DNA of 64,000 nucleotides from Prochilodus magdalenae (Eukaryota > Chordata > Actinopteri > Characiformes > Prochilodontidae): NCBI GenBank assembly GCA_024036415.1, contig JAMWET010007209.1, forward strand, positions 523,501 to 587,500, given 5' to 3'. This document shows, piece after piece, positions 13,621 through 27,371 of this stretch; position 1 is the first letter of the stretch, and each line of letters starts with the position of its first letter. The notes under the pieces are model-generated. The model was not told the DNA's origin. It did no database searches and saw nothing but the letters and a program-made list of their open reading frames with translations. Position numbers and translations under genes: made by a program.

Positions 13621-16600
13621 GTATAATTTGTGTTTAACTTGTTTATTTGTTGTATTTAACCACAAGGGACTTCACGCCTACGATTTTTTCTTTCCACTTG
13701 TGTGATGTGGCTAATATTCTGATTGGATTTCATTTGATTCAAAGTTATTATTTTTTTGTCACAACAAAAAATTTAATCCCCACTCTGTTTCTGACATAAA
13801 CTGTTTTTCGTGATCTGTCCTGTTGTCTCACTCCTGTTGACTGGAGCTTAAGGTTCTCCTGCTCTCAGGTACGTGCTTGGCTCCCACCTGCAAACACCAC
13901 CGTGCTTTATTGCACTACTAGCCATCACGGCACCATTGTTTGCCTCGATGCAGCCAGCAGCCAGATGCTTTGTTGTTTTAACCCTTATCTCGAGATCGTC
14001 TTACAGTCCGTGGTCTCTGACTAAACAAATCCTGCTGAACGGTTCGCAAAGACCATTCCTTGTCAGCCCTAGTGGTCATTCATAACAAGCCAAGCATAAA
14101 CATGCATTTAGCGTGCCTGGAGAACCGAATCCCTTGAGTGAGTCTGAGAGTGCTTTGCCCTGTCCTTTAATCCAGGCGGATCAATAGTGCGAGTGGAATG
14201 TGGCCTCTTAAAGTGAACTCAGTGCAGCCAGCATGGGTTCTCCTTATGGTAGAGATTAACATTTGTGCTGTGCTAGCTGGTCTTACATCAGTTGTAAAAG
14301 TTAAAGTGGGCTTATTACCTCTGTATCTCGCTTCTGGATCATATTTAAACACCCGCCCCCGTAACACAGATTAGAGCGGGAATGCTGGAGTGTGTGTCTG
14401 GAAAGTTGGCATATCATGCAGGAATTCCTGGGATGACTTATTCCCCTCGTGAAAGAATGTTGTTGTGTGAATCATTGGCACTTAGTCAAAATCGGTTTCC
14501 TTTGTTTCAAAACCAACCAACACTTAACGGGTAAAAACACAGCGTCTGAGACAAACCCTGCCTCTCTCATTCTCTCCATCACTCTCTATCTGTATAGCTC
14601 CAGTCAAGTTCACAGAGCAGAATGACTCATCCCAAAACAAGTGTGAAGGTCATGAAATGTGTCTTGTGTTCTGCTGTTCCTCCTCTGGAGACCCATTCAG
14701 CCTCTGCCTCACCATCAGCCACCATACGCCACTGTCTGCTGAAGCACTGCTACCTCTCTAAAAGGCAATTAACCATAGCTCTTTGTATTCAATGACTGTT
14801 CTACCTCTTTAATTCCCTTTTAATTAAGCATTGTTCACCTGTCCCCACCCCTCCTGCACTCTTTTGGGGGTTCCTCAGCATGTTAGCGCTCGCTCTTTTC
14901 TCCCGCTTCAGTTATCTGGTGAGGTACACGAGTCCCCGGGGTTCACTCTGTTCCTCTTAGCTTTTTAAAGTGTTTTGTGCTATCAGTACAAATGGAAACG
15001 CTGACTTTCCCTTATTTATTTCAGCAGTCCAGGCTAGGTTTTTATAGATGGGGGTGTTAATATGGTCAGCAACATTTAACGTAACAATGTTTCAGTCCAA
15101 GGACACAAAAGTTTCTGACTCACCGCTTTAGTTTCGGATGGACCGCCCATCTTGTGCAGTAGGCTTTTCTGGTCAGGGCTTCCTTTGTGCTGGAACAAGC
15201 TGCTTTGAGATTCAGTGACTCCCATACTCCGGCAACTATCCATGAATGTGTTTAATGAGGATTCATGTAACGTTTATTATCCTCTACAAGCCACACACTG
15301 TGGTATCCTAACAAAATGCTGCAGGTTTATCAGGTTTTGACAAAATTGTGACCAAAGCAATCATACATAATGCTGTGTAAATATTTATATGTAAGGGTTC
15401 GCTATGTTTATCTTTTGTAATTTTTCAGTTTGGTTATCTATCAAGAGTTCCTCCTAAGAGTGGGTACTGGAGCATGTTTGGAAAATCTATGTACTACAGA
15501 GAATTCATTTTCCATTCCTCATATTCATCCTCTTTAATCTTAAGATACAGCATTGTCGCGAAAAACCTATCTTTGGGTCTAATGCACTTTTTACTAGTGG
15601 CTTTCTTCCGCCTACACATCAGTCTGTTGGATCTGTTACTGCTCAGTGTTCAGGAACCTCATCAGTACCAGATTAAATCCAGCTCATAGTTCTATGTCTA
15701 ATGATGTGTCAGAAAGTCTCTAGTCAATCGTTCACTGTAAACATTGTCCCATGTCTGTGGAATTGAGAACGAACTGTTGTGGAGGACACAGAGAGACCTA
15801 AACCTTTGTGCTAGGTGGTCCACTCTAAGATTCAGTCCCGCTCAACCTTAACTGCAGGCGTGACACTCATTGTTGGGACTACTTCGCTGGATATCAGGCT
15901 GTGTAACAGTGTGTATGAGCGAGAATGAAAATGGTAATGATAGTAGCGTTAACTCGGAAAGAAAAAGTACATCAGTGAAATAGATTGCAAAGGTTTGTAT
16001 TGGCGATTAAGTGAGAGCCTCCGTAAGTCGATAGGAATGTCTCTAAGATGCTGAGATGAATCCTCCTCTGCATAGTCTATACGGAGTGGATAAGATTGGA
16101 AGAAGATTGGATTTGAGACTCCGAATCCATCAGGTCCCCACAGGCCCTGTACACTGTTTCTGCTTGGCACTGGTGTTTACCTATTGATTTCTCCCTCTCT
16201 TTCCTTCTCACTGCTGCTCAGGCCGAGCTCTAAATTCTTGGCCTACAGTCCTTCAGAAGTCCATGGGGAGAAATTTGCAAAACTTAAGAGGACGTTACCG
16301 TTGGTAGAATTTTTGTGTCCTGTTTTGATACCAGCTCCATCCTGCATTGACACAGGCCTCTTTTCTTTACTACTGTGTTAGTCCATGCTGGACTTGTGAG
16401 ACCGGTTACGGTTTCTATTGCCATTTGTTGGGCTGCTAAATCTGAACCAGAAAATATTGCAGAAAACTGCACAAAAGAGTAGCGGCATGCTCTCAGATTC
16501 CTTATCCTCTAAACATGTACCAGATCAGCATCAGTTACTTTCAACCGAGGCTGTAATGCGGTGGGAGGCACTTGAGTTAGTCTAGACTAATAGACTACAT

Positions 16601-17673
16601 TTTAAAGTACTACAGAACAGGTTCAATTTCAGGTTACTGTCACTCCGATCATGATACTCTAATAAGTTATACTCTCACCTTGTTAGCAGCACTGTCTGAT
16701 GTTTAAACATTGTCAGATTGAAGCTTTAATGGGAATTTGTTTTATCACCCTGCTGAATGCTTTTGAGGCCCTGAGGAGGGTTAGCTAACCATGTCCAAAA
16801 AAAAAACCCCATCCCTACCATGGTGTTTGAGTGTCTTATGTCACACCTTGTCCGTGTACAAATGCCACTGGAATGGTTACCCTCCATACTTAGACCCGTT
16901 CAGTCCTGCAGTACAAAACAGATCATATAAACTGAAGTTGAAACAGTGCGTGTTTGTCTTAGCATGTTGGTGATGTATGTCGCGTCTACTACCATCCCTG
17001 AATTGACCTATAACATTCCATAGTAAAACGCCTTTTCTTTTTTTTTCACTTTTCTATTGTGTCTCATCACAAGTGAAAGGAAACAGCAAAGTGGTTCAAC
17101 AGCTGCACTCAAACCCCAATAACTCTCAGCCACTTCCTAATTAGGAATGATTCAAAACTTGTAAAAAGTCTGCAAATGTTTAAACACAGACAGCCCTGAA
17201 CATTTAAAGCCCTAATCACTAACCAGAACGCCGCCTTGTTCGGAGTTGGCTAATGGAGACCACAGTAAATGTGCGTAATGTTCATGGTTTTTGCCGTCTT
17301 TTAACGTTGTTTCCATTTAACACTGTCTGCTACGCTATCTAAAACCTTGATGAGGACTCTTGGGTTAAACATTTAAATTGCCCAACTGGTGATGTCAGTT
17401 CAAAACGAGTGGCTGTTTGTTTCTGTACTACACAAACACAGTCGCTGGTTGTAAGTGTGTTAGAAAATGCTTATGGTAGCATTGTTGTGTGAAGAACGTG
17501 CTGTCGGAAGGCGGCGAAGCCTTTGTAAGTGTTGATGTTGATGCTGAAACCTTTTTTGAAGTGTCTCTTAACAGTTCGTCCCATTTAATGAACACATCAC
17601 GCTTTGTTTGGTTAAATGTTGGAGTGATGAACATGTCCCCCTCCCTAATGACTGTTTTGCTGTTTATTTGCAG

Positions 17674-17810
17674 TGATGGGAGGTTTGCTGTGATTGGTGG
17701 GGGCATCCTGCAGATCATGAACCTCACAGAGAGCGATGCTGGAACATACATCTGCCAGGCGGACAACGGCAACGAGACCATTGAGACACAAGCACAGCTC
17801 ATTGTACAAG
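17674..17810 (+). CDS. neo1: neogenin exon: C-terminal half of Ig3
   Basis: This 137-nt exon completes Ig3. It includes the pattern [19 protein letters not shown], with the second disulfide cysteine in YIC. The NET sequon in the stretch DNGNETIE is shared with mammalian neogenin. The acceptor is tgtttatttgcag and the donor gtgtgc follows 17810 in phase 1. The exon ends within LIVQ, before the Ig4 start. Confidence 0.96.
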
Positions 17811-18900
17811 GTGTGCACCTTATCCAGCTTACTGTCTGGGGTTTACTGTAGGGGTCAGTGTTTTTCTGCTTGCACCTTATGGGAAATTATCTTGGAAATG
17901 TGCATGTTAAAGATGCCACTATACCTTTTTTGTTTTCTAATAAAGATGTTATGTGTTTAAGAACTTCTAAACTTCTCTCAACTAGCTCTAATCTCAAACT
18001 GTTGGCCCTATGTTGACCGCTACGGTGCCCTAGCCAGTACTCAATGTATTCCCACCCAACATGGGCACTTATTAGCTGATGTAACAGATTTGCCAGTTAG
18101 TGTTCTTCTCCAGATGTATTAAACTGCCCAGTGATATTGTGTTAACAGCAGTTTAAAAAGCTGTGGTGGAGTTTTACATGTCTAGTAAGAAGCTTGTGCT
18201 GGCTCTCGTTCTCCCAGCTTGGTAGCATCGTGTAATAGAGGGCGGAATTGGACACGGCTAAATTGGGCAGAAAAAGTGAAACAGCTCGTTTTAATAGATG
18301 AGCTATTTTTATTTAATGGACATCCAAAAGTAGGTGATCCTGCTCAAACTACTCAAACCATCCTTTTACCCACAGTAAGAAATCACCTTGTGCTATTTCA
18401 GGTATATGAATTTGTTATTAAGAAACCCGTACTGAAAATAACCCCTTGTAACACACATATGGTCCCATCTTCTAGTTACTGTCTGGTCCCTGAAGTGGTG
18501 TCGAAATAAGCTTGTTCCCTCAAGACTCTTCTGTTTCCCACCATTTTAACATAATAATGCAGAAATGAAAATGTTAATTAATATTTAATATGTTATTATA
18601 GCAGAAAAATAGTCTACCAAATGGGAATATATAGACCCATCATCACGACACAGCTGCTTGGCTCAAATGCATTACTGAGGACAGACATTCTCACTAATTC
18701 ACTTTTAACAAGCCACACATACTAATTAGGATGATATAATGATTATAGTTCAGCGTTTTCCAACAAATTATCCCTTTGCTCAATATTTTTTCTTTTTTTT
18801 ATCTATTTATCAGAAGCCAGGTTCAAGGGCATGCATACGCTTTTAGATTATTTTTTTATGAGTATGAAACATACACACTGAGATGTCTCGTCTGATTGCT

Positions 18901-18916
18901 TATATATGTATATATA

Positions 18917-18972
<56 letters not shown>

Positions 18973-19600
18973 GTGGTATTTGGGTGGTATTTTGTGTATG
19001 GTGTTTTTGGTGTATGTTGGTGGGTGCAATGTGTTAGTGTGTGTTGTGTATGTTGTGTGTGTATAAATCTGGTGTATGTGTGGTTGTGTGTAGTGGGTAT
19101 GGATTCCGTGTGGGTGGTAAAATGTGTGTGTGGGTGGTGTGTGTTGCGTGTGTGGTGTGCAATGTGTATGTTTGTGTATGTGTGTGCCATGTTATGTTGT
19201 TTGTATGTTTTGTGTTTGTGTGGTGTTGGTGTGGCATGGTTGTGTGTGGTTGTGTGGCGTGTGGTGTGTGGGTGTACGTGTGGGGTGGTACGTGTGTGTT
19301 GTGTATGTTTGTGGTAAATGTGTGTGTGTGTGGTGTGTGTGGTGGTGTGCATGTGTTGTGTGTCGTGTGTGGGTTGGTTGGTGTTGTGTTGGCTGTTTTG
19401 TTTTGTGTGTGCATGTGTTGATATATGCGTGGTGTGTGTTGGGGTGGTGTGTGTGTGTGTAAGCTGTGGTACGTGTGGTGTGTGGTGGTGGTGTGTGGTA
19501 TGTTGTGTGGTTTGTTTTGTTTGTGTTGGTTCGCCATTTGTGTGGTGCGTGTGTGTGTGTGGTTGTGTTGGTGTGTGGGTGTGTTGGTGGTCCCCTTAGT
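18901..19600. repeat. GT-rich degenerate minisatellite
   Basis: It starts as a clean TATATG/TG microsatellite (18901-18970) and continues as irregular GTGTG, GTGGT and TGTTGTG sequence to about 19600. Cytosine and adenine are scarce on the plus strand. Frames of up to 203 codons on both strands are composition artefacts. Confidence 0.93.
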
Positions 19601-21618
19601 TAGTACCTGTACTTTCCACTTTTCTGTGTCGAGGCAAACCTCCAAAGCCAGGTGTTTTTTTCCCTTGCTTTTTATGTTTTTACCTTCTCTTCCGTCTTCT
19701 CATCGGTCCTTACTCAATCTTCACAGAGAGCATTAGAAGGGATATCAACATGCGTCCAAAAGGTGTTCACCAGAAGCAGGGTTTCTAAAATTAACCAGGT
19801 CTTGTGCAACTATTTTAAATTGGAAGAAACCATAAGCCACTGTGGGAAATAATAGGGTCCAGTTTTTTTAAACGTTGGCGGTAACTCACACTGGGAGAGT
19901 ACGGTGAGGGCGCGGTTTAATGGGGGATGGGACCAGCGGTTTTGTTTGCCCTAGGTCTGAAGAGTTTGGAAATGGGTTTTTAAGCTTTGATCCATGTCCT
20001 TCATGTCTCCGAGTGGAGGCCTACTTACGCAATAAAAGTTTGATTGCCGGGCCAGGCTGAGGCGTATAAAAGTTTAATAGGGACGCCGTGTGATTCAGCC
20101 TTTTCTTTATACCTGCCTCAGAAACAAGAGACGTGAATGCAGCCGAGGTAGCGGCGACAACAGTGTTGGTTTTATGTGACAGACTCAGAAATAGAAACTG
20201 TGAAAGAGAGTGATTCACTTTCCTCTCGCACAGTTGTGCGTATGAGTGTGTGTATCGCCTCGTCTGTCACCTCCCTGACTTGAGGTGTGATGTTTTCACT
20301 TTTTTGTGACCTTTCCTGCTGGTTTCTTCACGGATAGGCGGATGGAGGTCTCTAGGGACATGCCTCTGATGATATTTTCCTGCGCTTTTATATTTCCAAG
20401 GCCTTTTTTTAGTCGTTCTATTATAAAGACTGACGCACGGTCGGATCTGTTTGTCTCTGTGCTGCGGAAGCCGGCTCCCCAGGAGAGACAGCAGATGTGA
20501 TTTGGGTACTGACTGACAGACAGAAGCTTTTCTTTTTCTGCCTCTCTCGAGCGCAAAGCTCTGCCTACAGTAGACGTTTGGGACACAGACACAGTTGTGA
20601 TAAAAATGGTAATGGCAAATGGTTTTGAATGACAGTGTGATTGCTTTCATTAATAGGGACAAATGTGCACTTCAGTAATGTAGTCACACATACTCTGTTA
20701 TGCACTTTGTTGAGCCGTGGGATCTGGGGTCTCCTCTTAAAACACTCAAAACAAGAACATCAGAGACGGATCAGCATGCCTGCAGGGGGCTTGGCGGAAG
20801 TGTGTGTTTGCAGAAGCTCTCGCTGTTTAACAGGCTTTAGAAGCGACTGGTGTTGATGGAGTGGGAGAATGAAATCTATTGATTGCCAGCCTTCCTGGTT
20901 TGGCTTAACACTTGGAATTAATTGTAATGATGCTTAATAAAGATTTAACTGACTGGTCCACACTGTGCCCACAAATGTCCCAAATTCTATTTAGCTTAAT
21001 GAGAAACTGTAGCAACACTTGAGTCCCAATATGGTTCACACAGCAGGTAGAAGTGCTCCAAACCTGATCTTCATATGTCACACAGATGTGTTGTGTGGTA
21101 GTTTGAACAGCACAGGTCACACAGAATATTAGAAGCTGCACTTTGGCACAATTTCACATGTAGTATTGAAATCTGATTCATGTCCGTCCTGTGGTAATGT
21201 GGCTCATTCAGATCAGAATTCATGCAGCCTTTACATCAGTCCAATCCAGTGTTTGCCTCAGTTTAGCCCTGCTGAAACCTCATAACTTGCGGTCATAGAA
21301 GAACGAGACGACAGCGCCAAAAGAAAAGTTCAAAGTCTCGAAACAAAGTTCAAAGAAACTAAGGACGCGATCCAGAGTGTGTGGAGCGTCGCAATTCCTG
21401 CTGTGGTGCTGTTGAAGATGAAACTAAAACCTCTGAGAGCAGACCTGCATCTGTAGGCAGTTTACCTCTGGTTGAGCCTGTCTCATGTAGCATTGTTTTT
21501 TCACACTTGTGGGTCAGCTTAGGAGCATGATCTGTTCAGGCTAATGCCGGATGGAGGCCGCATTTAAAAGTTAATGTGAACAACAAAAAATTAGGTTTTG
21601 TGTGAAAATCAGATTTGG

Positions 21619-21850
21619 GCTGGAGGTTAGGGAACCAGCCTTGTGACCGGAGCCTACAGTAACGACTGAGGTGCCCTTGAGCAAGGCACCCAACCCCCAA
21701 CTGCTCCCCGGGCGCCGTGGATAGGGCTGCCCACTGCTCCGGGTAAGTGTGCTCACTGCCCCCTTGTGTGTTCACTAGTGAGTGTGGGTTAAATGCGGAG
21801 ACTGTATTTCCCCACTGTGGGATCAATAAGGGATTTAAAAAAAAAAAATC
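21619..21850 (+). repeat. SINE-like interspersed repeat, internally deleted
   Basis: The stretch with gagcaaggcacccaaccccc, ctgctccccgggcgccgtgg and ttccccactgtgggatcaat is a repeat I recognise from otophysan genomes. It ends in an A-rich tail at about 21837-21848. The part that should hold the tRNA-like B box, near 21640-21660, appears shortened. The start is approximate. Confidence 0.75.
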
Positions 21851-22139
21851 TAAATTTTACCTGCTGAGTGAACTTTATGTTGAGTTTCTAGTTCAGGATG
21901 CTTCAGATCTACAGAGATGTGCTGCGTTGAGTTCTATGTGCTACGTCTAATGTTTTTACAAGTAATCAACAACACACTCAACATCAGAAAATATTTGCAC
22001 AAGTAGTTACATCCGCTCGTGAAATAAGCAAGGACATCTTCTGTGATTTGACTCGTCTTGGTGGAGAGGACAAATATATCCATGTGTGAAGGCGCTGTGG
22101 TTGGGGCCAAGATGACAATTGTTGTCAGGCGTCACACAT

Positions 22140-22290
22140 TCAGAAGGCCTGGTGTCACTCCACCTCCACACCTACCGTACCATCTGTGAGAATATTCAAG
22201 ATGCATGGGATGGATTATCACAGGACACCATTAGGAATCTCTACATCTCCATGTCGAGACGTCTGGCATGTTCCCCGACTCCATACTGAG
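22140..22290 (+). mobile_element. Tc1-like transposase C-terminal fragment
   Basis: In one plus frame it reads DAWDGLSQDTIRNLYISM followed by SRRLA, the conserved C-terminal region of fish Tc1-like transposases. It is in reverse orientation to its relatives at 13, 40 and 56 kb. There is no intact reading frame. Confidence 0.8.
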
Positions 22291-25200
22291 AGAAACCACT
22301 TCTGTACGTGTAGCTCAGTAAATATTCCTCATATCAGTCTAAATGTATTATCATTTATTGTTCCTGGTTACCTTTATCTTCTTTCTCATTAGCATTGAAA
22401 TCCGACACTTCCTATGCTACTATTTTGTTTATGATGAGTGCTGTAGTGTGTGGTATAGAAAAAGTTCTGTCACTGTATATTTAGGATTTTTCAGTGTTTC
22501 AGGACTGTAGTCTTGCCTTCTCACTAATGTTAGCTTGACCACACAGCAATCTATGACTGATTTAACCAAACAGTGTGACTGGTGTGACAAGCGTAATCTG
22601 AAATTAATAACATGCTCTGCGTTTAAGCACTTTCATTACAACTGACCGAGCTGTTCTCTTTAATCTCTTATTAGATTAAATATGTTTAGGTAAAATTTTT
22701 GTGAAGCTTGTTTAACCTCACATCACTAGCTATTAAAGAACACAAAGGCATAGATCATAAGCATAGGTAGAAGTTGCATGGCCTTGGATGTGCGTGATTT
22801 GGACTTTTGTGGGCTTCTGATTATAACACCATATTGGTGCTGTTTTAGAGTGGGGTCCTTACAGTGCCCTGTACTGCAGCTACAGAAGTGAATATATTAA
22901 TATATTTGAATATAATTATTAGTGAGCAGAAAAGACCGCTCTCACTGTACTTGCTCCAGCTGAGAGAATGGTGTTTTAGCCACTTGATGTAATAGTCCCA
23001 TTGCTGCAAACTCTTTGCGATGACGTTGGGCTTTCTGCGAGTCTTTAAGTAGGTAGCTCCGGATAAGCTCTAAATTATGGAGTGTCCCCTTCTTTAAACG
23101 TCTTTCTCTGCAACACACTGGCATGTGTTATTAACTTTTCGAGTCTGCTTATAGTGCAGTCGGAAGTCAGGGGAGGTAATTTCTAAACTGAATAAAGGCC
23201 GAGTGATGGAGGAGTTTTGCTTTTATAGGAGCTGGATTTGCAAGATCAGGGGGCTCTGGAAATTTGGTAAATTTGAAAATTGCAGATGGTACTATCCCAG
23301 TTCCTAGTGAACATCTCTCTTTAATCAAGAACAATATACCACATCATATTCACTAAGACAAAAGACACCATGTGGTGTCAGCTTTATCACGGTTAGCTCA
23401 TCACATCACAGCTTTCTTTACACCCTACTACCTCAAGAATCTTCACTGTGCTTTTATTACAGTCCTGCAGTAATGCTGTATATTCTACAGCCTCAGCATC
23501 ATTTTATTGTCCTGCATTCAACACTTTTACGACAACATTTCTGAGGGTGGTTTGGACATTATACGTCTTTATGTTGGCACATGTTCTGTTTGCAACTGAA
23601 AATTGTATTAATTGTATTGAATGCCATCAATGCCAGGACTTAACTGTTATTTCCTAGAATTAGGGATACAACACATCAATACATTCATTATAAAATGGAT
23701 TGTTCTTGTTCATTTTTAGAGCCATAACATACTTGATATATGCACATATATAAACGTACAACCACTAAATGCTATATAAATGAGATTGAGTGTTTGAAGT
23801 GTAGAAACATACTTACATACTTAAGTTGGGACAAGCATTGTAAACCCATTTAAAGATATCCTACGTAAGGACCTGTGGGGTCAACAGTACCAACATGTTC
23901 ATAATTATACAACCTTAATCTTAAACATTGATTAAATAAACGGGGTGTATAATAATGGGCACCTAAAAGGTGTGTATTCTAACATCCTAAAGTTATATCT
24001 GACATTTATTACTGGCCCATGAACAAACAGGCGCTAGACCTGGGCTAGTTTTTGCTAGGTGTCTTTTACAAAACTATATTCTTCTCTTTTTTAAACCCTC
24101 CATCGATGTGGAACATTGTGTCCTGTCGTGTTCCTTGGACACCACTATTTGTGTGCTTCATTTCCTTGTTGGCCTGTTTCATGAAACCACTTTCTTATGT
24201 CCTGTCATGTGTACAATTCAAAAGCATCTTTCAACTTGTGTGATAAACCTGTCTATTCAAATATGAGATGTAGCTTATTGGAACTGTAATGAAATGATGA
24301 AACACCAGCATTGGTCAAACACTTCTTCATTATTAAGTTCTCAGTTAATAGTTTACTATCTTAGTGCTGTATGTTCTTTATTTCTTTGCATCTGAATGTT
24401 GTTTGTTCTGTGGATATACACCAAGTAGATCTCATGATGTATGCCTGTGCATCTTATAATCGCATGCTAGATTGGGAAATACAGTGTTTATATCTGATCC
24501 TTATTGAACGTACTTTCTAAAACATTTACACCTAGACACATACGCAGCTTAGCACTGTACCTGTGAGTACATGTTGAGAGAATGTTGGCATTTCGTCTAT
24601 AACCCTGTGATAATCCTCTTTAAACACCTCTTTGCATTTGAGCAGCTTGCCAGCTCCACTTCACTGTGGGAATCACCAAACCCCAATGTTGAAATTATCC
24701 GCTTCACCCAACCCAACCCTGCCAGTTCCACCACTATCCAATATCAGATTTTGTCACCTTTCATTGTAAAACAGTGCTTTTCGTCTTGCCACTCTCATTA
24801 GCCCATTGACAGCAGTCCCTTCAAGGCCTTAGAGTGCATATTTCAGCAGTGAGGCAAAGCTCAGCACAGGGATGTGGTCCAGGCCAATCCCACAGAGATC
24901 CAGAGTTACGCCGCTGGAAAGCAGGATCAGTTTCAGGCCCATCGCTTTAAATCAACACTCAATACATTACCGCTGATGTTGACTGGTGACACTGAGTTCA
25001 GAAGCTGTCAAAGCTGGAGAATGCATCTTATCACGGCTTTGTATTGTTCTCTTTTTCTTTCTAGCTGACTGAGCGTAGGAGGCAGCTAAACATTATTGTT
25101 TTTCTCTTTTATTGCACCAAAATGAATTCTTGGCTGTATATGAAAAGACAGAACCATTGTCAGCTCCTCTCTGTACATTGTTGCCAATTCATTGTCTTTG

Positions 25201-25300
25201 GTTGATGAGGCAAGCAATTGGTTGTCCCTCTCTGTTGCCATCCGACTTTGTAGTTAATCCAGCTTTTTTTTAATTTTCATGTTTTCTTTGGCTCTTCCAG

Positions 25301-25455
25301 TTCCTCCTCGGTTCCTGAAGAAACCCTCAAACATGTACGCCCATGAGGCCATGGATATTATATTTGAGTGCGAAGTCACGGGTTCCCCGGCCCCCACGGT
25401 GAAGTGGCTGAAGAATGGAGACGCTGTCATCCCAAGTGACTACTTTAAAATAGTG
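25301..25455 (+). CDS. neo1: neogenin exon: N-terminal half of Ig4
   Basis: This 155-nt exon opens with [19 protein letters not shown], very close to the mammalian neogenin Ig4 start. The first disulfide cysteine is in IFECEVTGS and the core tryptophan in TVKWLKNGD. It ends with PSDYFKIV at a phase 0 junction. The acceptor is gctcttccag and the donor gtgaga follows 25455. Confidence 0.96.
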
Positions 25456-26639
25456 GTGAGACTGAAGTTTAAACTGCCATTTACCACTTGATTCTGAACC
25501 TTTTTCATTTATGGACTTGAAACCGGTTTTTGTGTGCATTTATATCGGAAGCTTTTTATAGAATGCTGTGTTTCTGTGCTACATTTCCTGATAGATATGT
25601 TTCTTGACATTTCCTGATATGTCACGATATTTATGTTTTCTGTCATTTAAAGGCTGGAACAGGCAAAAACCAGTAGCAATACAATCAAACACTAAGCTCC
25701 CCGGACAAGAAATGGTCACTTTGCATGTTTAAGGTGGAAGTAACTTCAGGCTTCTGCTGATGGTGTTGTATGTGGATAATGGAGCTATAAATACCGGCGG
25801 GTGTGTGGCAGGATTCATAGGTTGAGAAGAGGTGGCACAGGGCAGTGAATGACTCGTTAAGTGTGTGAAAAATGGGTCACAAAGCAGATGTTAATGATTG
25901 GCTTAAAGGAGCGAATGCGCTTGGGTGTGCCAAAAAGTGTTGAATATCCCAGTCTACAGGAAACTCCTCAGAATTGTGCCAGGAAAGGCATCCACCAAAT
26001 CTGCCCCTAGGCCGCAAATTCGTTGATGTAAGAGTGGCTGAACACTGATGTCGCCTAGCTGTCGAATATCAGCTGTTATTAATGCTTGTTGAGGTATTTC
26101 ATGCTATTTCAGTCACAGGTGACAAATTGTTTGTCCGGTGAGATTATGAATAGGATGATTTCAGGACTGCATGTGCTGCAATACATCCAGTTAAATCCTT
26201 CCTTTGTATAGAAACATGCAGTGTCCTGTAAGCGCTAGCAATATCCAAGATATGTTCAGAAAAGCATATTGTGATGTCAGTAAATGTCATCACATGACCA
26301 AAGCCTGGTACTGAAAAACTTGCATCTCTGATAAATTCAGCCTTCTGTGGTTTACTTAAGGTACAGTAGATTCTGTTTCCGTCTATACCAGTATGTATAG
26401 GTCCATGCTGTAGTCAACTAAACACTCAGTTGATTGATTAGCTTGTGGTTCAGAGAGGGCCTGTCAGAACATCTGTGCCATTGTATGGATAACTCTAACT
26501 GACCTTGACCTCATTCCGTGCCAATTTCTTCTCTCTCATTATGTACAAAGCCTGTGCAGCTTTGCATTTGGCAGCCAGTTGTAGGATGGAGTATTGGTAC
26601 TGTTTAAAATGGTCCTGTTTGTGTATGTTTCTGCCACAG
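25456..26639 (+). other. intron within Ig4
   Basis: A 1,184-nt intron with donor gtgaga and acceptor ctgccacag. No repeat or exon is recognised inside. Confidence 0.9.
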
Positions 26640-26760
26640 GATCAGCACAACTTGCAGGTGCTGGGCTTGGTAAGGTCTGATGAGGGCTTTTATCAGTGTC
26701 TGGCTGAGAACGAGGCTGGGAACATCCAGGCCAGCGCCCAGCTCATCATCCTGGACCTGG
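26640..26760 (+). CDS. neo1: neogenin exon: C-terminal half of Ig4
   Basis: The 121-nt exon reads [20 protein letters not shown] and then [20 protein letters not shown]. The cysteine in FYQC closes the Ig4 disulfide. The acceptor follows ctgccacag, and the donor gtaaga follows 26760 in phase 1. The next exon, 15.6 kb away, has two usable acceptors, so the Ig4/FN3-1 linker begins here and its length is set by splicing. Confidence 0.96.
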
Positions 26761-27371
26761 GTAAGAACCTCCCCACTTACATTTGCCAGCTACGCACCGC
26801 TTCCACTGCAACCCAGCACGGCCACTGTTTAGCACCTACACTGATCACTGCCAACATGAACGATTAGCTGAAGAGATGTGCCTCTTCTGTCTTCTGGCCC
26901 ATGAAGCAAACCATCATGAGTGGGTAAAATACCTTGGTGATTACAAGTAGAGTTTATCAACCAGGGTTTGGGTTAGGTGGGAGTAGTTGAATCATTTGCA
27001 TTATTGATTTGTTCAGTCTTTAATGTGATAGAGCTGTGGTTGACCAGAACCAGAAGGTACATTTTGCCAAAGTTTCTTGTTTGCAATAGGAATATATTGG
27101 TGTCGGAATTTTGGATCTATGCAGATATCTAATGTTTATAACTGGGATGCTGACTTATACTTATATATATATATAAATGGGGTTTTAGGGTTAAAATTAA
27201 TAATGAAGGCTTTTAGGCACTGTAGCTCAGCGTGGCCTAAACATTCTACTGTTAAAGAGTGCAGTACGCTCGCTTATTTTTAAAAATGATAATATGCCAA
27301 TACTGATATGATCGGATATTGTATTCATCCCTTTTTCATTACTTTTTTAATAGTTATAAACGGGAATAAAG

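Larger units (their letters stand above)
17811..25300 (+). other. 7.5-kb intron between Ig3 and Ig4
   Basis: It contains a roughly 700-nt GT-rich tract (18901-19600), an internally deleted SINE (about 21619-21850) and a short sense Tc1-like C-terminal fragment (about 22140-22290). The remainder shows no coding exon that I can support. Confidence 0.8.

Noticed and set aside
17428..17802. 124-codon minus frame
   Set aside because: Overlaps the Ig3 exon on the opposite strand; shadow of the real coding sequence.
19034..19645. 203-codon minus-strand frame (HTHTHT-rich) and its plus-strand partners
   Set aside because: Product of the GT-rich tract; repetitive composition in every frame and no domain.
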